DNA of 64,000 nucleotides, from the NCBI GenBank assembly GCA_030374805.1, contig JARGSG010000191.1:434001-498000 (forward strand). Direction: 5' to 3'. Position numbers and translations under genes: made by a program. The notes under the pieces are model-generated. The model did no database searches. It worked only from the letters and a program-made list of their open reading frames with translations, and had not been told where the DNA came from. The first letter of the stretch is position 1. Each line of letters begins with the position of its first letter. Source of the DNA: Gracilaria gracilis (Eukaryota > Rhodophyta > Florideophyceae > Gracilariales > Gracilariaceae). Positions 1 to 12,069 of the stretch are shown one piece after another.

Positions 1-510
1 CGAGAAAAGCTACTTGACATTAAAGTCGGAGATGGATTTGGCGAGGCAGATATTGGACCATTGATTGGAAGCAAGTCAATCCAAAAAATTCGAGCGCAAC
101 TTGATGATGCAAAGCTCGGAGGGGCTGAATGTATCGTCGGTGGTGGAATTAATGGCAACTTTTGTGACGCATCTCTTTTAACAGGAGTCACTGATGATAT
201 GTTGATTGCTAGAGAGGAAACCTTTGGACCCTTGATATGCGTGTTGAGGTTTGACAGCGAATCAGAAGTTTGGGACCGTGCAAATAAGACCAAAGCTGGT
301 TTAGCCGCCTACATTTACACCAAGGACATGGGTAGACAAATGCGAGGACTGCGAGAGCTACATTACGGAATGGTTGGTCTGAATGACGTAAGTGTCAGTG
401 CTGCGTCGACATCATTTGGTGGACTGAGGGAGAGTGGTTTAGGAAGGGAAGGTGGTCATGACAGTCTTGAGGACTATCTGTCAACCAAATTTGCTCTATT
501 GAGCTTCTAA
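1..510 (+). CDS. Aldehyde dehydrogenase, C-terminal end (succinate-semialdehyde dehydrogenase type), cut by the window edge
   Basis: The frame is open from base 1, so the gene starts upstream. The 169 visible codons include REETFGPL (the conserved EETFGP region after the catalytic centre), a cofactor-fold stretch, and the C-terminal signature FGGLRESGLGREGG followed by DYLSTKF. This ending is typical of NAD(P)-dependent succinate-semialdehyde dehydrogenases, which oxidise succinate semialdehyde to succinate in the GABA shunt. The catalytic Cys and general-base Glu lie outside the window, so the exact substrate class is inferred from the tail alone. No stop, frameshift or intron is visible in the fragment. 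The gene ends about 120 bases before the Tc1 element begins. Confidence 0.85.
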   Translation, partial: REKLLDIKVGDGFGEADIGPLIGSKSIQKIRAQLDDAKLGGAECIVGGGINGNFCDASLLTGVTDDMLIAREETFGPLICVLRFDSESEVWDRANKTKAGLAAYIYTKDMGRQMRGLRELHYGMVGLNDVSVSAASTSFGGLRESGLGREGGHDSLEDYLSTKFALLSF

Positions 511-755
511 GAGCACCCCTATCACTGATAGGCTATCATTGGTATAAACTTCTAGATTCTAAGTATTTAGGAATAGAAGTCCAAACGCCATTATTTGACA
601 TCCCTATGACAGAGATGTCAATTAAAAAATACAGTGGTCGAAATTTCTATACAAAAGGATGCACGCAATAGTGCCACCCCGTGCCACAGCGACACAGTTT
701 GCACTAATTAAAGGTGGCAATGTTCAATAAAGAAAGCGAGTAACTACGAACTTGC

Positions 756-1401
756 TTACGAGTACTCAGTTATCAGCGTTTGGCGCTGTAAACCTCTACT
801 TTCCTTTCGCTTTGCAGAAAGCAAAGCTGATTTTGTCTTCTGTAGGTAATACATTGGATCACTGACGTAGCTCCCAACCGCTAGGTCTTCCACATGGCGG
901 AAACAAGCGTGAATAGTACATACGGATGACAATGGGACAACTATATTGTCATCTTCGTCACTGTTGGGGCACACATTGGCTTTCTCACTCTTTAAATTCA
1001 AACTATTTCCAATAAACTGAACCTTCGACATAAAGTCCTGCACTACTGCCTCCTTCACTTTTTCATCATCTTCAATATTTATCCAACGCAAAATATCCTC
1101 TTTCTCTGAAGGTTCTGCCACCTGCTCTTTCAGAGGATCTTCACCATCAATAGCAATTGCGATTTTTGACAAACTCGCCGTTATATCTCTTACTAAATCC
1201 AGTTCGTCCTCTTTCTGCTTCATTTTACACTCAACCGCGTTAATTTCTGCAGCAAATGGAGCCGCAAGTACCCCAGCTTTCCCCCAGCACCGTGCAATAG
1301 TTGCTTTACTAAGTTCTGCCCAGCTCAGGGGAACAAAACGGGTGACATCTAACATATGCGGATCAAAAGCCTCCTATAACCCCCGCATTCTACGCTTCGC
1401 C
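756..1401 (-). pseudogene. pogo/Tigger transposase, C-terminal part
   Basis: Read on the minus strand, the segment gives a 199-residue open stretch. It begins near LSWAELSKATIARCWGKAGVL, which matches the end of pogo/Tigger transposases just after the DDE domain, where a conserved 'AW..V...TI..CW.KAG' motif occurs. The rest is an acidic tail rich in Glu and Asp. There is no start of its own: the N-terminal and catalytic parts lie 11.5 kb away at 12856-14024, displaced by the LTR element. The ATG used by a naive gene call (1355) is internal. Confidence 0.75.
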
Positions 1402-2197
1402 TGTAACGCAACGCCCTCCTTGAAGGATTTCCATGACGTATTATTTCCGACATGTCAGCTGGGTTTATTATGACTACATACGATGACCACGTTGGTAGAT
1501 GGGACACGTGGGACACTGCAGAGTCCAGGAGGTTGGCACAGTATGGCTGGTAATTCTGCACCCTTTATGGCGGTATCCTAGATTATTATGGTATTTGCCG
1601 TACAGTACGAGAGGCGAGCTACACTACTTAGTGCGCCGGCAACTCTGCCGTCGCACCCACTAAACCTCCCCCAAAGCAGGGTTTTGGCTCTAGACTGCTT
1701 CGCCTTCGGCGGTACTCAACTCCTCCTTGGAGGGATATCCCGTAGCCTACGGACTGTCTATCTTCCCTGAATCCCTTAAACGAACCCACTATTAGGAGTA
1801 CTTACCAATCACTGTCGCATTTGCCCTTGTATAAGGTTTCCACCGGCTTTGCCGTATCCTTAACCACATCTTGTGGACGCCCCTTTTCCTTTTCTTTCCT
1901 TTCGCTTTTTCCCCTTGCTTTTTGGTGGGTACTCCGCCACTTGCAGCCTGTGTTGACACCGCGTAGCACTCGCCACAGTGTGGACACTTCATCTCCTTGG
2001 TCGATAACACACACACGCCGCCCGCGTGGAAGACCTTCTTGTCTCACCTTCCTACACTCGTCGTCAAGGGTGACCTCGGCCTTACACTCCGACTTAGTTG
2101 TGTCATCTCTGGAAGAGTTCTGCTTGCTGTGCTACCTCGTGTGAGGAAGATCTCGAACTTCTTCGTGGCTCTTTCCCTATTGAAGCATTGCTCTACA
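1402..2197 (+). repeat. 5' LTR of the chromovirus
   Basis: The 796-base repeat starts TGTAACGCAACGCC and ends GCTCTACA. It is paired with 12060-12855, with numerous substitutions spread along it. A GC-poor stretch with TAGATTATTATGGTATTT at about 1578-1595 lies within it. No clear tRNA-type primer-binding site (TGG) follows at 2198, so the priming mechanism is not evident. Confidence 0.85.
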
Positions 2198-2306
2198 ACC
2201 GGTCTCCCGAATTAGAAAATTGTTGGTGTGTTGCTTTCCTTCTTTGGGATGACTTATCGAATTTTCTGGAAGATGCCGTGTTTCTTCCGTTGAACGCTTT
2301 TTACCG

Positions 2307-4478
2307 ATGTCTCGGAAGCCATTTCGTGCGGAGCCGCCAGTTACCTGCAGCCGCTCCCACGATGGTGAGGATGTTCCCACTGATCGGGTGATTTCCAATA
2401 TACCGATTCGGGCTGGTTCAACCCTCGCCGCGAAGGTTTCCTCTCGGACTTCGAGCCGACAGCGGGAACCCCGAGACCTTCCGTTGCCTCCGTTGGCCAA
2501 CTCCAGAGGTGGAGCTGGCCCGGCTCCGGCCGTTGCTGGTGCACCGCCTGTGCTCCAATCAACATCCGCTGCCGCGGCAATACAGCCCCGTCAGGAGGTC
2601 GCCAACACCTCCCAGGGGACTTCCCTGGAGGACCAGGTACGCACCTTGCGTGCCGCCCATAATGCCCTTGTAGAGGAATTTCGAGCCCTCCGTGAGGTGG
2701 TCGAGAGTACCTCTGCAGAGGATGTTGTTGAAGACCTCCGCGTATTGCGGTCTGATGTCAACAAAATGTTGGAGTGTTTGGGTTCGCCCACCGCCTTCGT
2801 TGAAGGGATTGAGGAGCGATTCAATCGCGTCCGCGCCCGTCTGGAGACGTTGGAGCAAACCATAATAATGGATAAAGACTCTCCGGATGATCCGGTTGTT
2901 GCCGTGTCACAACGCGACCAGCGCGCCAGAACAGGCAAAGGCCGCCGTAGGCGAAATTCCAAACGCCACAACGATCATACGGATACACCGACCTCGTCGG
3001 ATTCCAACCCGAGTCACTCGGATGGGTCTACTTCTTCAGACTCCGAGTCGGAGGATGGTCACCGCGGGCGTTCTTCCCGCTCAAAGCGGTCTTCTGCTTC
3101 CGAGGGAGCGATCCGCTCCCGTACGAAGGGTAGAAGACACTCCGGACTCCGGGAATTGAAACCTACGAATAGGATGTATCGCAAGTTACTTTCGTACCGA
3201 TACTATCGGTTGGAAGACTCCTCTCTGGAGCGTACACCTCGTGGAACGGGAAGAGTGAAGGATTGCATCAAGCGAATGCAGCTCTCATTCCGAAACTAGA
3301 CTTTTTCTGGAGACGACCCAATCCTGGTGTTAGAATTTCTTGCCCGCTTTGTCGCGGAAGCCGATATACTCGGGATGAACGAAGGACAAGCCTACGTGGC
3401 CCTGCCGTACTTTTTAGGGGGGGTGGCCGAAGACCAGTATCACTCTGTAAGAGGTTCCATTAGAGCCTCCGAAGAAGTGGTGACGTGCTGGCCCGAAGCC
3501 GTCCAATACCCCTTGAGGTCGTACGCGACAAATGATGCCATTCAGTCCGCGATCCTCGCTTTGAGGGATACACGTCAGCGCCCCAACGAGGTTGAAACCG
3601 ATTATTCTGTACGCCTTAACAAGGATTTCCACCACTGTGGTAATGTCTACCCCGCTGGGGAGCGTTGTGCGATGTTCATCGATGGGCTGAGCCCAGCCAT
3701 CAAGTCACTCGTTGCCCGACGTCGGGAGGACAAGCCGAGGATTACCTACCTCGAGTTGGTACAAGCCGCACGTGCGGAGGGTGATGCAGTACGTGCTCGG
3801 GTTCTTCATTCGAGGTCGAAGTCCGCGAAAGCGCTGGTGATGGAGGACCGCTCCCTGTCGCTCTCGCTGGTAGCGGCTGAACACCCTCAACAGGGATATG
3901 ACAACCTGCAGTTGGCGCACGGCGAAGTCCTCTCCGTACCGACTACGGAACTTCCGTCAACGACGGAGACCACGTTCGATACAGTGCTGGCAGACCCAGC
4001 GCTGTACGCGAACAACCGTCGTATGACGGCGCCTTCAACCTCATATTCGAATAAAGGTACCCGTTTTCAACGGCCTGGGTGGAGGGACCCACGCCCTGTG
4101 GTTCGTTCCACCGGTATTCGGAAGGATAACCTGCAAGCAGGACTGTTGCGACTGATATGTCACCTGTGCTACACGCACGGTCACACATCGCCACAGTGCC
4201 TCCTCTCACTGAGAGAAATGGCTAAAGTAGTGTCGAACTACGAAGCCCTGACCCCAGAGGAGAAGCGCACAGTGCCCATCGCATCGTACTTGCACGCGAA
4301 GTTGGACCTTTCGCATGCTCTCCCGCCTGCACGGTTCGCTCAGATGAAGTCGGTTGCCCCCGCCCAGCAGGCGTACATTCCAAACACCACTCACGTGGAA
4401 AACCCTCAGCGAGGAACCCAAGCCCTCGTTGTGGAGGAGCCTGAGCAACCGCCGCAGGCGGAAGCCCAGAAAAACTAA
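2307..4478 (+). pseudogene. gag: Gag polyprotein of the chromovirus, one in-frame stop
   Basis: One frame runs from an ATG at 2307 to the TAA at 4476-4478, interrupted once by TAG at 3297-3299. Before the stop is a Pro/Ala-rich region, a heptad-like coiled coil (about residues 105-195) and an Arg/Ser-rich basic stretch. After it, the capsid-type sequence LEFLARFVAEADILGMNEG follows, and later a zinc knuckle CHLCYTHGHTSPQC (C-X2-C-X4-H-X4-C). Gag packages the element RNA. The stop lies between the basic arm and the capsid domain and would truncate the protein. A neighbouring codon such as AAG would restore the frame, but no intact copy is available to confirm this. Confidence 0.75.
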
Positions 4479-7400
4479 TGAAGGGAGTCTCCCCTCAGGA
4501 GGAGGCGCCCTCAGAGTCGAGATTGAGGACGCCCGAGGCGTCGTTGCCTCGCTTCCCGGTGAAGATCCTGTCAAGGAGTGACACCGCTGAAGCGGATTCA
4601 GAACACTTGGGTGTTCTGCGTCGACCGTGGATACGGGTAAAGAATAACCGGATCCCGGATAGAATCATGGTCATGGCCAAGCGAAACTATAAAGTTTACG
4701 CTGATCTTGGCCTCAACCCCCAGTTTCTGGTAAGATTTCTAACTGTCCTGGACACAGGTGCTGGCCCGAACTTCGTCGTGGAGTCCGTATGGCCCCCGCT
4801 GGTGCGGTCTCTTATCCGCTCCGAAGCGGTCCCGAACGTCGCTGACGCGAATAACAACCCATTATCAACGGTGGAAACCGTCGAATTGGTCGTCCGGTTG
4901 GGCACCTTTATGGTGAATCTCGACTTTGTCGTTTGCCGTTCGTTGGCTGCGCCAGTTATACTGGGATGCGATTACTGCGACAGGTTTGTCGAAGCAATCC
5001 GGCCCCGCCTCAGGCGTGTGGAGCTCGACGACGGATCATCGGTACCGATTGTTCGTCGCCCGCTTAAGCGCGCTTCACAGAAGCAAGTTCCGCTGCCTGC
5101 TGCGCAGGAACCATCGCCCGCCACGCGGGAGTCCACGAAGCTCCGCGTTGCCCCGTCGGTTTCTATACCGCCGGAGTCCCAGGTTATGGTGAAGGTCAAC
5201 TCCCGTCAACACGGCATTCCGGTCGTACAGCCCCTTTCCTCGTTGTACGAGAAGTGTCAACTCGCCGTTGCAAACGGAATTGTGCAGGTGCCCCCGGATA
5301 CTCCGTTTCGAATCTTGGTTGCCAACCTTGGCACCAAGCCCCAGTATCTGGTAAAGAACCAAGTGATTGGATCAGTCACCTCGCACCCGCTCGCGATGCT
5401 CCCGACGCGGATGACTGCTGCCGATGTTCTCGGATTGGTTACCTCCAAGGAGGGAGACAGTTCAGAGAACCCCGACGCTTCGTCTAAGAAGGGGGAGGAC
5501 ACCGCCCTTTCAACGGAGAAGTCGCCGAATGATTCGGATTTACAACCTGTTTCCGACACAGGACAGCGTGGTCCCACAAGCTACGACCGGCTTGACCCGG
5601 CGAAGGCTCTCGAAGAGCTGGACCTCGGTCATGTACCGGATTCGCACCGCGATCGACTCCGTAAAATGCTACGGGAATTTACCACTATGTGGGATGGCTC
5701 TCTTGGAGAGATTTCTGCGACGGAACACCGTATCGACTTGTTGCCGAACGCGCGTCCGGTTGCGCAACCCCCGTACAGGGCAGGACCGAAAGCTCGGGAG
5801 GAGGAGCAGTTCCAAGTGGACAAGATGCTCCGCGCCGGGGTGATTGAACTCACTCAATCACCCTGGGCTTCTCCAGTTGTACTGGCATTGAAGGCCGACG
5901 GCACGTGGCGATTTTGTATCGACTACCGCCGGCTCAACGCCGTAACTGTACGGGACAGCTACCCCATACCGCGTATGGACGAGTGCATTGACTCGCTTGG
6001 CGATGCGACCGTGTTCACGGCGTTGGATGCCAATTGGGGATATTGGCAAGTACCTGTAAGGGAAGAGGACCGCGACAAGACAGCGTTTGTCTTTCACTCT
6101 GGGTCCTACCGCTTCAAGCGGATGCCGTTTGGTTTAACCAACGCCCATGCTACGTTTCAACGAGCGGTCGATATCCTGCTCAACAGGTTCAAGTGACGGT
6201 CGTGTTTGGTATATCTGGATGACATCATCGTCTTCTCAGATAACCTCGACGACCACCTCACCCACGTGCGGGAAGTCCTAACCGTGTTACGGGATGCTGG
6301 TATTACCCTCAAGCTGAGGAAATGTGAGTTCTTCACAGATACGATCAAGTATCTGAGACACGTGATCCGTCCTGGACGGCTGTCGATCGAGGAAGCTCGC
6401 GTCAAATCCCTCGTTGAGGCAAAGCAACCCCGTACTCAGACGGAACTCCGGTCCTTTCTGGGGCTAGTCAACGTCTATCGACGGTTCATTCCGAACTTCT
6501 CGGATATCGCCGCGCCGCTTAACGCGCTACTGCGTAAAGTACAGCCACCGAAACTGGAACCCTTAACGCCCGCGCAAGCGGATGCGTTCAACTCCTTAAA
6601 GGAGGCTGTCACGTCATCACCGATCTTATCGTTACCCAAATTGGGATTGCCGCACTCCGTGGACACGGACTCGAGCGACTACCAAGTCGGTTGCGCTCTT
6701 TTCCAAAGCACCCCAGAGGGGGAACGGAAGCCAATTGGTTATTGGTCGCGTTCGCTGAACGTTCACGAACGGAACTACTCTGTATCAGAGAAAGAGTGTC
6801 TCGTCGTTGTGTGGGCGCTTTTCACTCTCCGCCCCTATCTTATGGGTGTTCACTTTACCGTATACACGGATCATTCCTCATTGAGGTGGTTGATGAATAT
6901 CTCCAATCCATCGGGCCGCCTCATGCGGTGGAGACTCCGCTTAGCGGAATACGACTTCACAGTCATATATAAGAAGGGAGCGTTGAACACTCAGGCTGAT
7001 GCGCTTTTGCGTCTACCCACGAGTGGGGAAGCCCTCGCAACCGAAGATGATGAAATCCAGTGCTTCGTCGTGGACGGAATAGAACCGGAAGATCCGGATT
7101 GGCCGGAAGATCCGGATATGGATTCTGACTTTGACGAACTCCTCGCCTCTGGCGAGGGTGCCACTGAGAAACCCCCACCGGGGAATTTTGTTCCCATTAC
7201 TCCAGAAGAACTGGTAAGAGAGCAGTTCGGAGACCCCTTTTTCGTAGGGATACGCGCCCGTCTTAACGGTGGTGCAGTACTCCCTTTCGAGGTGAACGAC
7301 CGAGAATACCTCATAAGGACAGTTGAGGCAAACCCACAAGTCGTGGTTTCGCATTCCCTGCAGTCGCGGGTGTTGCATTTAACGCACTACCCGAATATCG

Positions 7401-8125
7401 GTCGTCACGCCGGAGGCCAGAAGCTTTATCTCACCCTGAGAAGGGACTTTTACTGGCCCGCCATGGCAGTGGATTGCTACGCCACGGTACGCTTCTGTAC
7501 AGAATGTGCAAAGAACCGAGTTAAACTTCGGAAGAACAGCAAGGCACTAAATCTTTTCCCCGCCAGGGCACCGCTCGAGTTTGTCGCGATCGACATTCTC
7601 GGAGCACTCCTCACAACGAGGCGGGGCAACAAGTTTTTACTTGTCATCACCGACCGCTTCTTGAAGCTGGTTCGGACAGTCCCTCTTCGGAGGATATCCG
7701 CCTTCACGGTGGCTAACGCGTTCGCTATCCATTGGGTATTTGCGTATGGACCTCCAGTGCAGTTGTTATCCGACAACGGAAAGCAGTTTGCGTCCAGGTT
7801 CTTCCAGGATAGGTGTCGCATCCTGGATGTAAAGAACCTGTTCACAACTACTTATCATCCCCAATGTAATGGGCAAGTCGAACGGTTTAACTGGAGAATG
7901 CTCGCATTTCTGCGTTCGTACGTTGCTGACCACCCAAAGACTTGGGATCTGTACACTGATGCGATTACCTTCGCTTACAACACTCAGGTTCACCGGACTA
8001 TCGGGGTATCGTTATTTGAGTTGGTACTATCCCGTTCGTCCCCGCCTGTGGGGTTGGAACCGCAAGCTACGCTTGAACCTTCCCATCCGTGGGCGACTAC
8101 CGTAACAATTGGAAACAATGGCTAA
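4478..8125 (+). pseudogene. pol: Pol polyprotein (protease, reverse transcriptase, RNase H, integrase core), one in-frame stop
   Basis: The ATG at 4478 overlaps the Gag stop as TAATG, in another frame. In order the frame encodes: aspartic protease (LDTGAGPNFV), reverse transcriptase (FCIDYRRLNAV, then YLDDIIVFS with the catalytic Asp pair), RNase H (TDSSDYQVGCALF and the YTDH motif), the integrase zinc domain (H-H-C-C ending CTECAKN) and the integrase core (AIDILGALL; LLSDNGKQF; NGQVERF). TGA at 6194-6196, twelve codons before the YLDD box, interrupts an otherwise continuous frame; it sits where related proteins often have Trp. The gene is therefore non-functional as read. Confidence 0.85.
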
Positions 8126-9165
8126 CCAAGTCGGTTCCCGCTACGCGGAAGTCTATCGAACGTGCCCAGGCCGCTTACAAGCGTGATTTTGACAACCGCT
8201 TACGGCGTCCTGACACTCCGCCAATCGCGGTTGGTAACTACATCTATGTACGAAAGGAGTACTATAACCTGGAACGGGAAAGACGTCACAAACTCTCGCC
8301 AGTGGCGGACGGCCCCTTCAGGGTGATCTCTACAACTACCGACACTGTTGTGGTGAAGATGGGAGATATGCACGAGCGGTTATCCCGCGATCGCGTTGTC
8401 CTGGCCCCTCCACCCTCGTCGGAGGTAGTACTGGACAGTACTTCCGTTTCTACGGGTACAGCAACACCGGACAGTCCGGGAACATCTGTGGTCGAACGAC
8501 CTTCAGTTCTACCACACCCCACCCGGGGCCTCTTAGATATTCCGATGTTATCGGAAACGCCGGCACAGCCGGAACACTCAGGCCTACATGGCCCAATGCC
8601 TTCTTCTTCTACTGCCCATGGTAGGATTATCACCCGCCAAGCGGGACCACCAACGCACCCCCCCGTTGCTCCGTTTAAGGAGGGGGAGGGAAACAGCTGC
8701 TCAGATGGAGATCTTTCGCCGTCGCAACGGAATTCACGCCGTGAAGCACGGGAAGGTGCCGCAGGATCGCTACCGCTCTCGCGGAACGACAGTCGAGCTG
8801 CAGTGCCAAGCCCCCCTCAGGGTGTGTCGTCCGCGAACGTCGACGAACCCTCCTTGGAGGCAGTTGAACCTGCATCGCAGTTGCCGCAGCACCTGGAGAA
8901 CACCACTCCTTCGGGGAACGTTCTTAAGCACCTGTCAGTGGCGCCCTCCGGTCGGGAGGACGCTGCTGCAGAGGAACCCAGCACTGGGAATGCAACACCT
9001 CGTGGCGAGGCAACAACCCCCATGCAGGGCAAGGCGCGCTTGCGGAGTCGCACTCCGAGCGTCTTGGTAGAACCTGGCACTGCCAGCACGACACGGCCGC
9101 TCCGCAGTTGGCACCAGTCTACGACGGCACACTACGCCCGACCAAGTCGAAACCTCCCCAAGTAG
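8089..9165 (+). pseudogene. Integrase C-terminal domain of the chromovirus, frameshifted from pol
   Basis: This frame takes over where the integrase frame ends (overlap 8089-8125), so a single-base indel probably separates the two. The first 120 residues (AQAAYKRDFDNRLRR, then a GNYIYVRKEYYN segment and DGPFRVI) are the GPY/F-type C-terminal integrase module. The remainder is a long Pro/Ser/Thr-rich linker. The chromodomain lies further on, at 9558-9860, in a third frame, so at least one more frameshift separates it. Confidence 0.65.
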
Positions 9166-9557
9166 CGGGCACAGCGCCGGCTGTACACGCCCCATACGGG
9201 AAGAGTGCTGTACACGCCCCACACGGGACCAGCACAGCACACACCGGCTTACTGGAAATAGCCACCGCACGCGGGGTGCCAAGCCAGCAGGGCAGGGCGC
9301 AGCCGTTGAAGGGTCCACGCGCCAGGAAGGCGGATCGGACTAGGACAAATTCTAGGCAACCATTGTTGGAGTAACGTGCCCGTACGCGGGAGGACGCACC
9401 GCACGCGCCCCTTCCCGCTGAGCGCGGAGCACCCCCGCCGGGGGATACGACGACAACGTCATCGCCAAGGCGGATCGACCCACGCAGAATTGCAATACGG
9501 GGAGACTACCACCCAAGTGGGATACCAGCACCCTGTAGGGACGGCACCGATACCACC

Positions 9558-9860
9558 TTGGTGGGCCCCGACACCCTCTTGAGGGACATTTTCCCCCATG
9601 GAGGGACCGCTCCACGCGAAGTGACGACAACACTGCAAGGCCGGGAAGTGTACGTGCAGGAGTACGTCGTCGACCGAGTAATCGGGCATTCCTACGACGG
9701 GAACGGCGACCTGCTCTACCGCGTCCGTTGGTATGGCTTTGGCCCCGAAGGGGATACAGAGGAACCGATCGAACATCTCCCCCGATCACGGGTCGTACAG
9801 TATCACCGGCGCGCCGGCACCGCACTACCAGGCACGCTGGAGAGAACTCAAGTGGGATAA
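9558..9860 (+). pseudogene. Chromodomain at the end of the chromovirus integrase
   Basis: The 100-codon frame contains EYVVDRVIGHSYDGNGDLLY, RVRWYGFG and TEEPIEHL in the order expected of a chromodomain: an aromatic opening strand, a KW-like strand, then a (W)EP..NL helix start. The usual Trp before EP is Glu here (DTEEP), so one aromatic-cage position may be missing. Chromodomains of chromoviruses bind methylated histone tails and steer integration. It is in a different frame from the integrase because of decay in the linker, so it is a fragment of the same polyprotein and not a separate gene. Confidence 0.8.
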
Positions 9861-10007
9861 TTGGTAACCTTCCAGAACGGGAGAAAAGAAGGAAAACCGA
9901 ATAGAAGTATAATTGAAGAAGGACCGTCGAGGACTGGAAGTTTACGTTGTGTTCATCATATTGTCATGGAAAATCCGGTCGAACCGGAAGACAACCCGGG
10001 ACGGGCA

Positions 10008-12069
10008 CTAGTGGTTCGAGCCGCTACCCCCACTAGGTGGAGCACCCCCGCCGAGGCGGTTCGCCAGGGCATCCGCCATTTCGACGACATCACCCGAAGC
10101 TTCGGTGGCGCTGAGGCCTGCACCACGCAGGAAGCGAGCAATGATCTCCTGCTCATTCAGCGGCCCAGAACTGGGATTGCCTGATCCAGCGCTCGCCGAA
10201 GGCGGAGGAGGACCATCCTCTTGTTCCGTCGTCACCGCCGCAGCGGACTGCCCCGTATTGGGATCAGCGGGAGTATTCGAACCCGGCTCCGCCGGAGCGT
10301 TACCAACTTGGTTGTCATTCCCGACCGCGTCGGCTTCGTCACCGTCGTCTTCGACCGTCTCACCCGATGCATCGGGGTCGTTATCCACCATTGAATCGCC
10401 CCCGCTGTAAGCGTGATAATAATTGTCCGAGTCGACGTACCCTCGCGGGTGGTCGCTGGGGATTTCACGCGGGGCAGCCCGGAATTCTTCCGCTTGCTCG
10501 CGGCTGATTTCCTGGTAGTCCCACGGGTCGAAATACACTAAGTCGCCCGCGAGCGGAGTATTGCGCCCGAGTCCGGGACCGGAACCGCCACTACCACCGT
10601 CTCGACGGCCACTCTGTTCGATGGGAACCTCGTCGCACTGAACGTTCTAGATGTAATCGAGTAGCCCCAGCATTTCTTCCTCGTTGGCAGTACCCCCAAG
10701 GGGGATTCGCAAGTCCAGGCTACGGATGGCTGCCCGCCGGCGGGGTTGTACGTACCAAAGCCGATAATGGTCGTAGGCCTCGGTGAGGACGTATGCCGCG
10801 AAGCGGGTAGCCCACTCGGTCACCACAACCGACCATAGCCCAGACCGGGGATCCGTGAGGAGGAACGACCCCATATAGGTGAAGACCGGGGGCAGTTCAA
10901 CATAACACCCCCGGCACGCCTCCAGGGAGGACCACCACTCTAGGAGTGGGACGTACCGACCACGTCGGTGGGGTGCAGCGATGCGCTCTACCTCCACGTT
11001 TTGGTATGGAACGAAAAACCCGAATCGGGAGCACCAACGCCGTTCATAATGGATGAAGTTCTGAAGGAAGTTCGACCGGGACGCCCGGGGAAGGTAGCGG
11101 AACTCAGCCCGAAGTATCGGTCGCTCCCAGCACATGGCTGTTTGCCGCGCTGCGGGAAAGTTCCTCCATGCGAAGGTTTCTAACGTCGCGAGGTGGTCGC
11201 AGTACGTCATGTCTCCGCGTGTGCGGTAAAACGCGACATCAAAGTCGTACCCCGCGGGGATCGGGAACTCGAATGGAGCCCGGCGAAGCCGTTGGTAACC
11301 GAGCATGACGAGCGCCGCGTGTGCGCTCGCCACCGATTGTCTGCCGTCACGACGGATATGATGGGTAGGAATCGCTATGCGGTTCCTCCAATCCCACGAC
11401 CCCGTGACGTCGGCGGGTAGGTCCCCCGGAAGGGTGTTGATCGCATCAGCGTACGCCATGACCAATGCCTCATTGAGGACTGCCAATGGATGATACCAGG
11501 GCGCGTGCCTCAACTTGAGGGCGTGGGACCGATTGTTCGGATTCAACCCTACCAGGGTATCGTAATGCGGCCAGACGCGCACCGGCATGCCGGCTGGTAT
11601 GACTCCCCCCATCGGGTGAGGCGCTAGCAGGCCTGCCCCCGCAACGGGTTGGTTAGACGGCTGAGCCGTGGGCTGCGTCATCGGGAGCGCCCCCTGCTTG
11701 CGCAGGTTGGTTGCCGCCTTGCGGAAGTTGTTGGTTGGTGTTGCCCTGTGGCAGGGGGACGGACCGGAAGCCGGTGAAGTATCCCTGCGGAGGGTGGTTC
11801 GGTTGCTGACCGGACATTTCGTTGATGGTTAAGTCGATAACCGGCGTAGCCGGGGAAGTTGAGTGCGCTGGTGAGGCTCTGGGAACGAGTTGTCGGAGGG
11901 ATTCGCCTTGTGAAGGAGTATGCGCTGCGTAGGCAAGTGTGGTGTGCGCTGGGTCGAAGGGAATTGCCGGCGAGCCGGAGGAGGTCGTTTCTTTATAGCC
12001 TTGGTCCGCCATCGCGTCGCTCGCGAAAAGCGTCGCGCCCTCGGCTAAGGAGGGGGATATGAAGTGCAA
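10008..12069 (-). pseudogene. Long antisense gene carried by the chromovirus, product unknown
   Basis: Three minus-strand frames abut: 138 codons (11653-12069, probable ATG start at MADQGYKETTSS), 344 codons (10647-11681) and 176 codons (10008-10538). The last two share a frame that stays open between them except for one TAG at 10647-10649. The first overlaps the second by 29 bases and is one frame off. Read together they describe one protein of about 670 residues. It has a Pro/Gln-rich N-terminus, a central Trp/Arg/Tyr-rich globular part (EWWSSLEACRGCYVELPPVF) and an acidic Gly/Ser-rich tail. I do not recognise the fold. It runs opposite to gag-pol, starting just inside the 3' LTR border. 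It could be a structural or regulatory accessory protein. Confidence 0.6.
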
